Made by a program: the position numbers and the translations under genes. Below, piece by piece: positions 1 to 6,878 of a stretch of DNA of 26,084 nt; the stretch's first letter is position 1, and each line of letters begins with the position of its first letter. The notes under the pieces were generated by a model. That model did no database searches. It was not told where the DNA came from and was given only the letters and a program-made list of their open reading frames with translations. Source of the DNA: DATKRB01 sp036501425 (GTDB lineage: Bacteria; Actinomycetota; Acidimicrobiia; Acidimicrobiales; RAAP-2); NCBI GenBank assembly GCA_036501425.1, contig DASYAI010000068.1:1-26084 (forward strand), written 5' to 3'.

Positions 1-618
1 GTCGCCACCAGGTCGACCCCGGTGAAGGTGGCCGAAAAGCCGTCAGGATGAGCCCAGCGATCCAGAGGTCCGGGCCCACCCCGGGCGAGTTGGCGGCGTT
101 GGAGAGGGGCGCGCAGGCGACCCACCCGAAGTCGGCCGCCCCGCCGGCGGTGAGAAAGCCGAGCAGGATGGTCACCGACCCGCCCGCGAACAGCCAGTAG
201 CTGAGGGCGTTGAGCCGGGGGAACGCCATATCCGGCGCGCCCACCTGCAGCGGCACCACCTAGTTCGCCAGGCCCCCAAACGCGAACGGCCCGGCGAAGA
301 GGTACATCATGATCGAGCCGTGCATGGTGAAGAGGTGCTCGTACTGCTCGAAGCTCACGACGCCCGACGCCGGGCTCGCCAGCTGGGTCCGCATCACCAG
401 GGCGAGGCGCCGGCGACGAAGAAGAGCGCCAGGGACGTGATCATGGAGCTCAGGCCGATCACCTTGTGGTCGGTCGTCGTCACCCACTTGTAGAAGCCGG
501 AGGCCTCTCCGGGGTGGGTGCCCACCCGGATCGGCGCCGGCCGGCGGACCAGGTCGGTGGTGACGGCGACGGACGGCCCGGGCCGGATCGGCCGCTGGGC
601 ACCGATCGTCCAGGTCAC
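1..618 (-). pseudogene. ctaD: Cytochrome c oxidase subunit I, 5' part, disrupted
   Basis: Subunit I is the heme-copper core of the aa3 terminal oxidase in the cytoplasmic membrane. Reading leftwards from a GTG at 618, the protein shows family hallmarks: YKWVTTTDHKVIG, then EHLFTMHGSIMMYLF with the low-spin heme histidine, then VVPLQVGAPDMAFPRLN and APLSNAANSPGVG. The frame is broken three times. A one-base loss near 405-415 separates FFVAG from LALVMRTQL. An amber codon at 260-262 replaces the tyrosine expected in the family's ANYVVPLQ stretch. Another one-base loss near 34-46 separates LILT from the expected FSATFTGV. The rest of the gene lies beyond the window. Conservation between the lesions is high, so this is either a recent pseudogene or error-rich sequence near a contig end. 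The family call is certain; the pseudogene status is not. Confidence 0.8.
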
Positions 619-629
619 GCCGCCGTGCT

Positions 630-648
630 ACCGGACCGCCGGTCCGGT
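630..648. promoter_or_regulatory. Inverted repeat between ctaD and the epimerase
   Basis: ACCGGACC and GGTCCGGT form a perfect 8-bp inverted repeat with a 3-base centre, 12 bases upstream of the ctaD start. It could be an operator for the minus-strand gene or a hairpin. The rest of the 619-822 spacer holds a 13-bp direct repeat GGCGGAGCGGGGG at 691-703 and 711-723 (20-bp period). No clear -10 or ribosome-binding site was seen for the epimerase. Confidence 0.35.
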
Positions 649-822
649 AACCGGCGCGTTGGCGGTGGCGCGTCCGGCGCCGGGACGGGCGGCGGAGCGG
701 GGGTGCAGGCGGCGGAGCGGGGGGCAACGGTTGACGGCCGCCGGGGGTTGCCTCAGCATGGTCGTCGGTGCCCCACCCCGAACCGGTCGACATCACCTCG
801 GCGCCCCGCGCGGTGCGTTGAG

Positions 823-1830
823 ATGCGCGTGGTCGTGTTCGGAGCGAGCGGCAACGTCGGCACCAGCGTGGTGCGGGCGTTGCGCAGCGACCGGCGGGTG
901 GACGAGATCATCGGCGTCCAGCGGCGCGCGCCCGCCCCCGGCACGCTCGACATCGAGTGGGCCGCGGCGGACATCGGGCGCGACGACCTGGTCCCCTTGG
1001 TCGAGCACGCCGACGCGGTCGTGCACCTGGCCTGGGCCGTCCAGCCCCAGCGGGACCGGCTCCGGCTCCACGAGACCAACGTGATCGGATCGGCCCGGAT
1101 CTTCGAGGCGGTCGGGCGAGCCGAGGTGCCGGCGCTCGTCTACGCATCGTCGCTGGGGGCGTACTCGTCGGCGCCGCTCGGCGCGGTCGTCGACGAGTCA
1201 CACCCCACCGACGGCATTCCCACCTCGACGTACTCGCTGCAGAAGGCCTACGTGGAACGACTCTTGGACCGGTTCGAAGCGGCCCACGGCCTGGTCCGGA
1301 CGGTGCGCCTCCGGCCCGCCCTCTGCCTGAAGGGCGAGGCGGCCGAGGAGGTACGGGGCCTCTTCGGCGGCCCGGCGGGGCGCTTCTTGCCCGCGGCGGC
1401 CCGGCGGTTGCGGCACGTCCGGCTCATGCCGGACGTCGACGGGCTGGCGGTGCAGGTGGTGCACACCGACGACGTCGCCGATGCCTACCGCCGGGCGGTC
1501 ACCGGGTCGGTGAAGGGCGCGTTCAACGTCGCCGCACACCCGATCCTCGACGCCGAGGTGCTCAGCCGGACCACCGGGGCCTGGAGGGTGCCCGTGCCGG
1601 CCCGCCTGGTCCGTTCGGCCATGCGCGTGGCCTACGACCTCCACCTCCAACCGTCGGAGCCGGGCTGGTTCGACATGGCGGCGCAGGGGCCGCTCATGAG
1701 CACCGAGCGGGCGGAGCGGTCCCTCGGCTGGCAGGCCACCCGCTCCAGTCTCGACACGCTGCGCGAGCTGATCGACGGGATCGCCGCCCGATCGGACCTC
1801 GCCACCCCCCCGCTGTCGGGACCCGGCTGA
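823..1830 (+). CDS. NAD-dependent epimerase/dehydratase (extended SDR)
   Basis: This 335-residue protein is an extended short-chain dehydrogenase/reductase of the NAD-dependent epimerase/dehydratase family, which acts on nucleotide sugars or related substrates in the cytoplasm. The Rossmann glycine motif GASGNVG is at residues 7-13. An acidic residue of the dinucleotide site lies around D50, ASS is at 108-110, and the catalytic YxxxK (YSLQK) is at 137-141. The ATG at 823 was chosen because the glycine motif follows directly; the open frame continues upstream to 466 but encodes low-complexity sequence unlike the family. The C-terminal substrate domain gives no specificity. It lies upstream of corA on the same strand, with a hairpin between them, so it is probably a separate unit. 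Substrate unknown. Confidence 0.85.
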   Translation: MRVVVFGASGNVGTSVVRALRSDRRVDEIIGVQRRAPAPGTLDIEWAAADIGRDDLVPLVEHADAVVHLAWAVQPQRDRLRLHETNVIGSARIFEAVGRAEVPALVYASSLGAYSSAPLGAVVDESHPTDGIPTSTYSLQKAYVERLLDRFEAAHGLVRTVRLRPALCLKGEAAEEVRGLFGGPAGRFLPAAARRLRHVRLMPDVDGLAVQVVHTDDVADAYRRAVTGSVKGAFNVAAHPILDAEVLSRTTGAWRVPVPARLVRSAMRVAYDLHLQPSEPGWFDMAAQGPLMSTERAERSLGWQATRSSLDTLRELIDGIAARSDLATPPLSGPG

Positions 1831-1846
1831 CGTCCGGGCCGGTGCC

Positions 1847-1862
1847 CCGGGCCCGAGCCCGG
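1847..1862 (+). terminator. Terminator-like hairpin after the epimerase
   Basis: CCGGGC and GCCCGG form a 6-bp stem with a 4-base loop, 17 bases after the epimerase stop. There is no T-run, which is common for actinobacterial terminators. The sequence around it is all G/C, so a chance hairpin is possible. Confidence 0.3.
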
Positions 1863-1869
1863 CCGCCGG

Positions 1870-1921
1870 TACGCTGCGAATGCTCGATACCCGAGCAGCA
1901 ACGCCCGACTTCGACGGGGAG
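1870..1921 (+). promoter_or_regulatory. Candidate corA promoter and ribosome-binding site
   Basis: TACGCT at 1870-1875 fits the actinobacterial -10 pattern TANNNT and would place the transcript start near 1882. GGGGAG at 1916-1921 is a Shine-Dalgarno-like sequence 12 bases before ATG 1934. Together they favour ATG 1934 over the earlier in-frame ATG at 1880, which would lie at or upstream of the 5' end. No -35 hexamer is evident. Confidence 0.35.
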
Positions 1922-1933
1922 CGGCGAACCCAG

Positions 1934-2959
1934 ATGCCACACGATGTCCAGATGCCCCCGCCGGGCGCGCCCGGCGGCCGGGCGCCCCAGACCCGGCTGT
2001 ACCGGGGCGGGACCCTGGCCAAGGAGGGCTTCCCGGTCGAGGAGATCTCCGACCACCTGAGCGACGAACCCGACAGCGTGGTCTGGCTCGACCTGTGCGC
2101 GCCCACCGAAACCCAGCTCTCGGTGCTCCAGACCGAGTTCGGGCTGCACGACCTGGCCATCGAGGACGCCCTCCACGAGGGGCAGCGGACCAAGCTCGAC
2201 CGCTACCAGACCCACCTGTTCCTGTCGGCCCACTCGGCGGACGTCGACCCCGTCTCGATGCGGATGGTGACCCGCGAGATCGCCGTGTTCATCACCAAGC
2301 GGTCGCTCATCACCGTCCGCAAGGACCCCGGCTTCGACATCGAGGCGGTGGTGGCCCGCTGGGAGCGCTCTGACGACCTCGCCCGCAACGGGGTCGGCTT
2401 CTTGCTCTACGGGTTGCTCGACTATCTGGTGGACAGCCACTTCCGGGCCGTCGAGGCGCTCGACGACGCGGTGGAGCGCACGGAGGACAAGCTCTTCGAA
2501 CCCGGTCGGCACGCCGTCAACGCGGTGCAACGGGAATCCTTCGAGCTGCGAAAGAGCCTCGTGGTGCTGCGCCGGGTGGCCCTGCCGATGCGCGAGGTGC
2601 TGAACACCCTCCTGCGTCAGGACCTCTCGGTGGTTCCCGAGGCCATGGAGCCCTATTACCGCGACGTGTACGACCACGTGATCCGGGCCTCCGAGTGGAC
2701 CGAGTCGCTGCGCGATCTGGTCACCACCATCGTCGAGACCAACCTGAGCGAGCAGGGCAACCGGATGAACCTCATCATGAAGAAGGTGACCAGCTGGGCG
2801 GCGATCATCGCCGTGCCCACCGCGGTCACCGGGTGGTACGGGCAGAACCTGCCGTACCCGGGCTTCGGCAAGCAGGCCGGGCTGATCGCGTCGAGCGTCC
2901 TCATCGTGGGTCTGGCGGTGGCGCTGTTCGCGGTGTTCCGGCGCAAGGACTGGCTCTGA
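1934..2959 (+). CDS. corA: CorA-family magnesium/cobalt channel with GQN motif
   Basis: CorA proteins form pentameric divalent-cation channels in the inner membrane; most carry Mg2+. From ATG 1934 the protein has 341 residues. It has a long cytoplasmic alpha/beta N-domain (VVWLDLCAPTETQL, HDLAIEDALHEGQRTKLDRY), then long helices, then two C-terminal membrane segments at about 284-302 and 318-335. The signature after TM1, normally YGMN, reads YGQN at 302-305, followed by LPYPGFGK. The short basic tail RRKDWL matches the family. An 18-residue longer form from ATG 1880 is possible. The Met-to-Gln change lies in the pore-mouth loop and could alter ion selection; I believe related GQN versions occur in actinobacteria, but that is recalled rather than checked. 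The family call is firm; the transported ion is inferred. Confidence 0.9.
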   Translation: MPHDVQMPPPGAPGGRAPQTRLYRGGTLAKEGFPVEEISDHLSDEPDSVVWLDLCAPTETQLSVLQTEFGLHDLAIEDALHEGQRTKLDRYQTHLFLSAHSADVDPVSMRMVTREIAVFITKRSLITVRKDPGFDIEAVVARWERSDDLARNGVGFLLYGLLDYLVDSHFRAVEALDDAVERTEDKLFEPGRHAVNAVQRESFELRKSLVVLRRVALPMREVLNTLLRQDLSVVPEAMEPYYRDVYDHVIRASEWTESLRDLVTTIVETNLSEQGNRMNLIMKKVTSWAAIIAVPTAVTGWYGQNLPYPGFGKQAGLIASSVLIVGLAVALFAVFRRKDWL

Positions 2960-2997
2960 GCTCCCCCACATCGGGTCGGGCGCCGGCTCGGGCCCCT

Positions 2998-3375
2998 GTG
3001 CCGCACGCACCCGATGTTTGGCCCGGGGCTCGTCCCGGGTACCCCGCCGCCGTGGCTCCTGTGGCCGAAGGTTCCCCGCCCGACGCCTGGGCCGCCCTCG
3101 GGGTGGCACCGGACATGGTCGCCGGCTGGCAGCAGCTCGGGTTCGATCCCTTCACCGCGGCGATGGGCCAGCGGGACGGGTTCACGCCCGAGATGGCCGA
3201 CCACGACCGGCGCCAGCTGCGGGCCGCCGCCGACACGTGGCGGCGGGAGGGGATGGCCGACGCCGCAGGCCTGCGGTGGCACGAGGCGGGGTTCGGGGCC
3301 AAGGAGGCCCGACGGCTGCGGGACGCGGGCGAGACGCCCGAGACCGCCCCGGGCGGTCATCGCGGGGCCGGGTAG
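2998..3375 (+). CDS. Small hypothetical protein with W-x3-GF repeats
   Basis: I do not recognise a named family. From GTG 2998 the product has 125 residues, with a Pro/Ala-rich first 30. It then carries related segments: GWQQLGFDPFTAAM (43-56), TWRREGMADAAGL (80-92) and RWHEAGFGAKEARRLRDAG (93-111). These share tryptophan, then three or four residues, then a Gly-Phe-like step and an Ala/Glu-rich helix. Such short W..GF..EEA repeats occur in actinobacterial proteins of unknown role. No signal peptide or membrane segment is seen, so it is probably cytosolic. The start is uncertain: GTG 3052, GTG 3061 and ATG 3115 are also in frame. It follows corA by 38 bases and could be co-transcribed with it. 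The opposite-strand frames here are low-complexity shadows. Confidence 0.5.
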   Translation: MPHAPDVWPGARPGYPAAVAPVAEGSPPDAWAALGVAPDMVAGWQQLGFDPFTAAMGQRDGFTPEMADHDRRQLRAAADTWRREGMADAAGLRWHEAGFGAKEARRLRDAGETPETAPGGHRGAG

Positions 3376-3444
3376 CGCCGCCGCGCCGGCGGGTCGGGGC
3401 CGCAGGTCGGGCGCCGGCGGGTGGGGCCGCTCCCCGGGCGTCGG

Positions 3445-4812
3445 TCAGAACGCCCGTCCGGGGTTGAGGATGCCGCGGGGATCCAGCGCTGCCTTGATCG
3501 AGCGGTGGAGCTCGAGCACGTCGTCCCCCAGCTGCCGGCGTAGCCACGGCAGCTTCAGCGAGCCGACACCGTGCTCGCCGGTGACGGTGCCCCCCAGTCG
3601 GAGGGCCAGCTCCATCACCGCCCCGAAGGCGGCGCTGGCCCGGCGACGGGCCGCCTCGTCGGCGGGGTCGAACACCACCAGCGGGTGGAAGTTGCCGTCA
3701 CCGGCGTGGCCGATCACCGCGATCGGGGTGTCGTGGTGGGCCGAGACCTCCTCGATGCCGGCCAGCAGGTCGGCGACCGCGGCGAGCGGCACGCCGACGT
3801 CCTCGATCATCACCGTGCCCAGTTGCTCGACCGCGGGGATCGCCATGCGCCGGGCGGCCATGAGCTGCTCGCCCTCGTCCTCGTCGTCGGTGGTGGCCAC
3901 GTAGGTGGCCCCGCAGGACTCACAGGCGACCCGCATGAGGTCGATCTCCGTCGCACCCGCGGCACCGGCGGCATCGGAACGGGCGAGGAGCAGGGCTCCC
4001 CACCCCGGGTCCAGACCCATCGCCAGGCGCGCCTCGACCGCGTCCAACGCCAGCCGGTCCATGAGCTCCAGCGTCGTAGGACGCAACGACCCGGTGATCC
4101 GCGTGACCGCATGCCCGGCCGCCACGGTGCCGGCGAACGCCGCCACCAAGGTGCGCGCCGGCGCGGGCCGAGGGCGCAGCCGGAGCGTCGCGCCCACGAT
4201 GACGCCCAGGGTGCCCTCGCTGCCGACGAAGAGCCGCTTGAGGTCGTAGCCGGCGACGTCCTTGACGGTGCGCCCTCCCAGGCGCAGGACCCGGCCGTCG
4301 GCCAGCACCACCACCAGCCCCGCCACGTAGTCGGTCGTCACCCCGTACTTCACGCAGCACGCCCCGCCGGCATTGGTCGCCACGTTGCCCCCCACCGAGC
4401 AGATCTCGAAGCTCGAGGGATCCGGGGGGTACCAGAGCCCACGGGCGGCGGCGGCCGCCTTCAGCTCGCCGTTCAGCACCCCCGGCCCGACCTCGGCCAC
4501 GGCGGCCGCGACGTCGATCTCGAGACCCCGCATGCGCTCGGTGCTGAGCGTGATCCCGCCTTCGATGCCCGAGGACCCGCCCGCCAGCCCGGTGCCGGCA
4601 CCGCGAGGCACCACCGGGACCCGGTGCTCGTGGGCGATGGCCATGACGGTCTGCACGTCGGCCACGCCGTTGGCCCGCACCACCGCCGCCGGCAAGCCGG
4701 TGGCCGCCGTTGCGGCGCGATCCGAGCGGTAGCCGGCCACCACGTCGGGGTCGCTCACCACGGTGCCCTCGGGCAGCGAGCGGACCAGATGCTCGAGCCA
4801 CGCGGCACTCAT
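3445..4812 (-). CDS. FAD-linked 2-hydroxyacid oxidase/dehydrogenase, GlcD-like
   Basis: This 455-residue protein belongs to the VAO/PCMH flavoprotein family that includes glycolate oxidase subunit GlcD and D-lactate dehydrogenases; members oxidise 2-hydroxyacids to 2-oxoacids. The FAD-binding N-domain shows PRGAGTGLAGG (69-79), then PPDPSSFEICSVGGNVATNAGG and the GRTVKDVAGYDLKRLFVGSEGTLG region. The C-terminal cap has GHAGDGNFHP (368-377), with the histidine seen in this group, and GEHGVG (412-417). All key motifs are intact. ATG 4812 was chosen because a TAGGGT hexamer ends 8 bases before it; a TTG at 4821 is in frame. GlcE and GlcF partners are absent, so it is probably a single-subunit enzyme. 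It may be downstream of the membrane-anchored gene at 4843-5775. Exact substrate unknown. Confidence 0.9.
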   Translation of the reverse strand: MSAAWLEHLVRSLPEGTVVSDPDVVAGYRSDRAATAATGLPAAVVRANGVADVQTVMAIAHEHRVPVVPRGAGTGLAGGSSGIEGGITLSTERMRGLEIDVAAAVAEVGPGVLNGELKAAAAARGLWYPPDPSSFEICSVGGNVATNAGGACCVKYGVTTDYVAGLVVVLADGRVLRLGGRTVKDVAGYDLKRLFVGSEGTLGVIVGATLRLRPRPAPARTLVAAFAGTVAAGHAVTRITGSLRPTTLELMDRLALDAVEARLAMGLDPGWGALLLARSDAAGAAGATEIDLMRVACESCGATYVATTDDEDEGEQLMAARRMAIPAVEQLGTVMIEDVGVPLAAVADLLAGIEEVSAHHDTPIAVIGHAGDGNFHPLVVFDPADEAARRRASAAFGAVMELALRLGGTVTGEHGVGSLKLPWLRRQLGDDVLELHRSIKAALDPRGILNPGRAF

Positions 4813-4820
4813 GACCGCCA

Positions 4821-4850
4821 ACCCTAAGGGTCTCGAGCCACCCTACGGGT
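4821..4850 (-). promoter_or_regulatory. Tandem near-palindromes at the FAD oxidase promoter
   Basis: Two 11-bp units, ACCCTAAGGGT (4821-4831, a perfect inverted repeat) and ACCCTACGGGT (4840-4850), lie 19 bases apart, each followed by a (C/T)TCGAG element. On the minus strand each unit contains TAGGGT. The copy nearer the gene ends 8 bases before ATG 4812 and can act as the -10. The second unit contains the TAG stop of the upstream gene. The two-site arrangement looks like a repressor operator overlapping a near-leaderless promoter; this is inference. Confidence 0.45.
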
Positions 4851-5775
4851 TTCGAGGGCCCGGTCCTGGACCTGCTCCCGGACCGGGTCCGGCATCTGGT
4901 CCCGCATCGGCGGCCCCGGTGCTGGGCGCGCCCTCGTCGAGGCTCGCCAGCTCCAGCGCCACCTCGCTCAACAGACCGGCCGGGCTGGTGCGCAGGTGGC
5001 GCTGGTAGCGGATGCGGGTCCACAAGGGGTGCGCGGAGACGCCCGACCGGTAGTAGATGGTGACGAGCAGCTGGATGTCGTCGTCGGGGCGGTCCAGCAG
5101 CGCCAACGTGGCGCGGAACGAGGGTTCGGAGTCGCTCAGCGGGAACGCCACCAACGTGGTGCCGTTGACGGCGACCACCCCGTTGGCGAAGCCGCCGAAG
5201 GACACCAGGGGCTGGGGCGAGCCCCGCCGCACCACGTCGATCCGATGGTAGGGATGGAGCAGTCCCGGGCCGATGCCGACGTTGCGGAAGGCGCACGAGA
5301 CCACCAGCCGGTGCTGCGCCGGCTCGATCGACCACGCGCCGACGCTCTGCTCGGTGGGCGCGAAGTAGACGCCGTCGGGCAGCACCACGTGGAGCGCGCC
5401 CTGCCCGCGGAAACCGTCGGGCGCCAGCCGGGTCGGCACGAGGATCGCCGCGTGCGCGCTGAGCAGCGCCCGCTCCCCCAGCTCGTTCTGCTGGCGCAGC
5501 GCGTCGAGCTGCTCGTCGGCGATGGCGTTGGCGACCTCGTCGAGTGCGGCGCGCTGCGCGCTCGATCCGGCGAGCTCGCCCGCGTGGCCGGCCACTCGGT
5601 CTCCGAGCTCCGCCAGCCGGGCCGCCGACTCGGCCAGCGCGGCCGAGGAACGGGACGTCGCGCCGGAGCGGCGCACCAGCACGACCAGCACCACGACGAC
5701 CACCACCCCGACCAGCGCGGCCACCGCGCTCGAGACGGCTCCCACGGCCGTCCAGTCGATCGCCTGGGTCGCCAT
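4843..5775 (-). CDS. Membrane-anchored hypothetical protein with coiled coil
   Basis: I do not recognise a family in this 310-residue protein. A single valine-rich membrane helix spans about residues 13-34 and is followed by RRSG, so the bulk probably stays in the cytoplasm. Residues 40-100 are rich in Ala, Leu, Glu and Arg (SAALAESAARLAELGDR) and look like a coiled coil. The rest (110-280) has alternating hydrophobic residues typical of a beta-rich domain, including FRNVGIGPGLLHPYHRIDVV. The tail is a Gly/Pro repeat (PGPGAGPGPGP). The ATG at 5775 has GAGGAG-type purine runs just upstream. It is divergent from the response-regulator gene across a 284-base region and lies head-to-tail with the FAD oxidase gene. 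Function unknown. Confidence 0.65.
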   Translation of the reverse strand: MATQAIDWTAVGAVSSAVAALVGVVVVVVLVVLVRRSGATSRSSAALAESAARLAELGDRVAGHAGELAGSSAQRAALDEVANAIADEQLDALRQQNELGERALLSAHAAILVPTRLAPDGFRGQGALHVVLPDGVYFAPTEQSVGAWSIEPAQHRLVVSCAFRNVGIGPGLLHPYHRIDVVRRGSPQPLVSFGGFANGVVAVNGTTLVAFPLSDSEPSFRATLALLDRPDDDIQLLVTIYYRSGVSAHPLWTRIRYQRHLRTSPAGLLSEVALELASLDEGAPSTGAADAGPDAGPGPGAGPGPGPRNP

Positions 5776-5956
5776 CTCCTCGTCGCTCCTCGCCGGTCAC
5801 GTCGCGCGTGGCCGATCCGGCGATCGCCCCACCAGGTGGGGGCGGCTCGCCCTCTGCCGGCACCGGTCCGCCAGCGCTGGACCATCATGGTGGATGCGCC
5901 GGCGTGGAGCGAGGATCCCGGACCCCGCGTCGACCGGCGCCACGGCGGCCCCGGGC

Positions 5957-5992
5957 CGGTTGGCAGCACCCCGCGGCGGTTGGCGGCACCCC
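5957..5992. repeat. 16-bp direct repeat in the divergent promoter region
   Basis: CGGTTGGCAGCACCCC (5957-5972) and CGGTTGGCGGCACCCC (5977-5992) differ at one base and have a 20-bp period, about two helical turns, so a dimeric regulator could bind both on one face. ACCATCATGGT at 5881-5891 is a further 11-bp palindrome in the same 5776-6059 spacer. Confidence 0.45.
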
Positions 5993-5997
5993 CAAGA

Positions 5998-6037
5998 GTT
6001 CACTCCGGTGACCGGAGCGCTTCGCGGGCCGTTCATC
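5998..6037 (+). promoter_or_regulatory. PHO-box-like repeats before the response regulator
   Basis: GTTCACT (5998-6004), CTTCGCG (6020-6026) and GTTCATC (6031-6037) fall on an 11-base grid, with one unit position skipped. Streptomyces PhoP boxes are 11-bp direct repeats of GTTCACC-like units. An overlapping inverted repeat CTCCGG-TGA-CCGGAG lies at 6003-6017. With a RegX3-like regulator encoded 60 bases downstream, autoregulation is plausible. Only two units match well. Confidence 0.35.
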
Positions 6038-6046
6038 TCGGATCCA

Positions 6047-6059
6047 TACCGTGCGGCCC
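6047..6059 (+). promoter_or_regulatory. Leaderless-type -10 before the 12-codon leader ORF
   Basis: TACCGT (6047-6052) fits TANNNT and is followed by seven bases before ATG 6060, the spacing expected if transcription begins at or next to the A of ATG. No standard -35 is visible. The PHO-like repeats lie where an activator would contact polymerase. Confidence 0.4.
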
Positions 6060-6098
6060 ATGGGATCGACCCAGCCGATCAGACCGGCGCGACGGTGA
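6060..6098 (+). CDS. 12-codon leader ORF coupled to the response regulator
   Basis: ATG 6060 opens MGSTQPIRPARR and stops at TGA 6096-6098. That stop overlaps the GTG start of the response regulator (6095) in a GTGA tetranucleotide. The regulator's GTG lacks a good Shine-Dalgarno sequence, so its translation could depend on ribosomes that start on this probable leaderless ORF. Leaderless short ORFs feeding into downstream genes are known from mycobacteria. The peptide has no recognisable domain and may matter only through its translation. The ORF is short enough that chance cannot be excluded. Confidence 0.4.
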   Translation: MGSTQPIRPARR

Positions 6099-6832
6099 GC
6101 GCGCCGTCGGTTGCCGCCGGCAGCGCGGCCGGCGAGCGGCCGAGCGACCATCGGCCGCTGGTCCTGGTGGTCGACGACGAGGAGTCCTACCGCCAGGCGC
6201 TGGCGTCGGGGCTGTCGCGCGAGGGGTTCGCGGTCGAGCTGGCGGCCGACGGGCACGAGGCGCTGCGCCTCTTCCATCGCGGCCATCCCGACCTGGTCCT
6301 GCTCGACGTGATGCTTCCCGACCAGTCGGGCGTCGAGATCTGCCGGCGCATGCGCGCCCTGGCGCCCATCCCGATCATCATGGTGTCGGCTCGCGACTCG
6401 GAGGTGGACGTCGTCCTCGGCCTCGAGCTCGGAGCCTCGGACTACGTGGCGAAGCCGTTCCGAACGCGCGAGCTGGTGGCCCGGATGCGGGCGGTGCTGC
6501 GCCGCGGCGCCGCCCCACCCGCCGCGCCCGACGAGGTGACGGCCGTCGGCCCGGTGCGGCTCGACGCGGGGCGCCGCGTGGCCTCGGTGCTGGGGCGGCC
6601 GATCGAGCTGTCGCGCAAGGAGTTCGACCTTCTGGCGCTGCTGCTGGCCCACGCTGGTCAGGTCGTCACCCGCGACTGGTGCATCGACCGGCTCTGGTGG
6701 GACCGGGACCTGTCGGACACCCGCACCCTCGACACCCACGTGAGGCGCTTGCGGCGCAAGATCGAACCGGATCCGGCCAACCCGCGCCATCTGGTCACGG
6801 TGCGGGGCGTGGGGTTCCGGTTCGAGCCCTGA
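6095..6832 (+). CDS. OmpR/PhoB-family response regulator, RegX3-like
   Basis: This is a two-component DNA-binding regulator of about 245 residues. The receiver domain (about 22-135) has the acidic pair DD at 27-28, the phosphoacceptor D71 in VLLDVMLP, S98 at the switch position, and K120 in YVAKPF. A winged-helix output domain follows (about 150-245), with SRKEFDLLALLLAHAGQVVTRD and TLDTHVRRLRRKIEPDPANPRHLVTVRGVGFRF. The run SARDSEVDVVLGLELGASDY resembles RegX3, the phosphate-responsive partner of SenX3. GTG 6095 was chosen because of its GTGA overlap with a leader ORF; it leaves a roughly 20-residue disordered head. No histidine kinase lies nearby, so the partner must be elsewhere. PHO-box-like repeats upstream fit a phosphate role, but that is inference. 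Confidence 0.88.
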   Translation: MSAPSVAAGSAAGERPSDHRPLVLVVDDEESYRQALASGLSREGFAVELAADGHEALRLFHRGHPDLVLLDVMLPDQSGVEICRRMRALAPIPIIMVSARDSEVDVVLGLELGASDYVAKPFRTRELVARMRAVLRRGAAPPAAPDEVTAVGPVRLDAGRRVASVLGRPIELSRKEFDLLALLLAHAGQVVTRDWCIDRLWWDRDLSDTRTLDTHVRRLRRKIEPDPANPRHLVTVRGVGFRFEP

Positions 6833-6866
6833 CGCGGTGACCTGAGCGTCTCGGACCACCCGACGC

Positions 6867-6878
6867 TAGGGTGGCCGG
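6867..6878 (+). promoter_or_regulatory. Leaderless-type promoter of the peroxiredoxin gene
   Basis: TAGGGT (6867-6872) plus a 6-base spacer lies directly before GTG 6879, the spacing expected for a leaderless transcript. TGAGCG at 6843-6848 is a weak -35 candidate. No Shine-Dalgarno sequence is present. Confidence 0.5.

Noticed and set aside
466..822. N-terminal extension of the epimerase frame
   Set aside because: It encodes low-complexity sequence over the ctaD start region, and the NAD-binding motif begins right after ATG 823.
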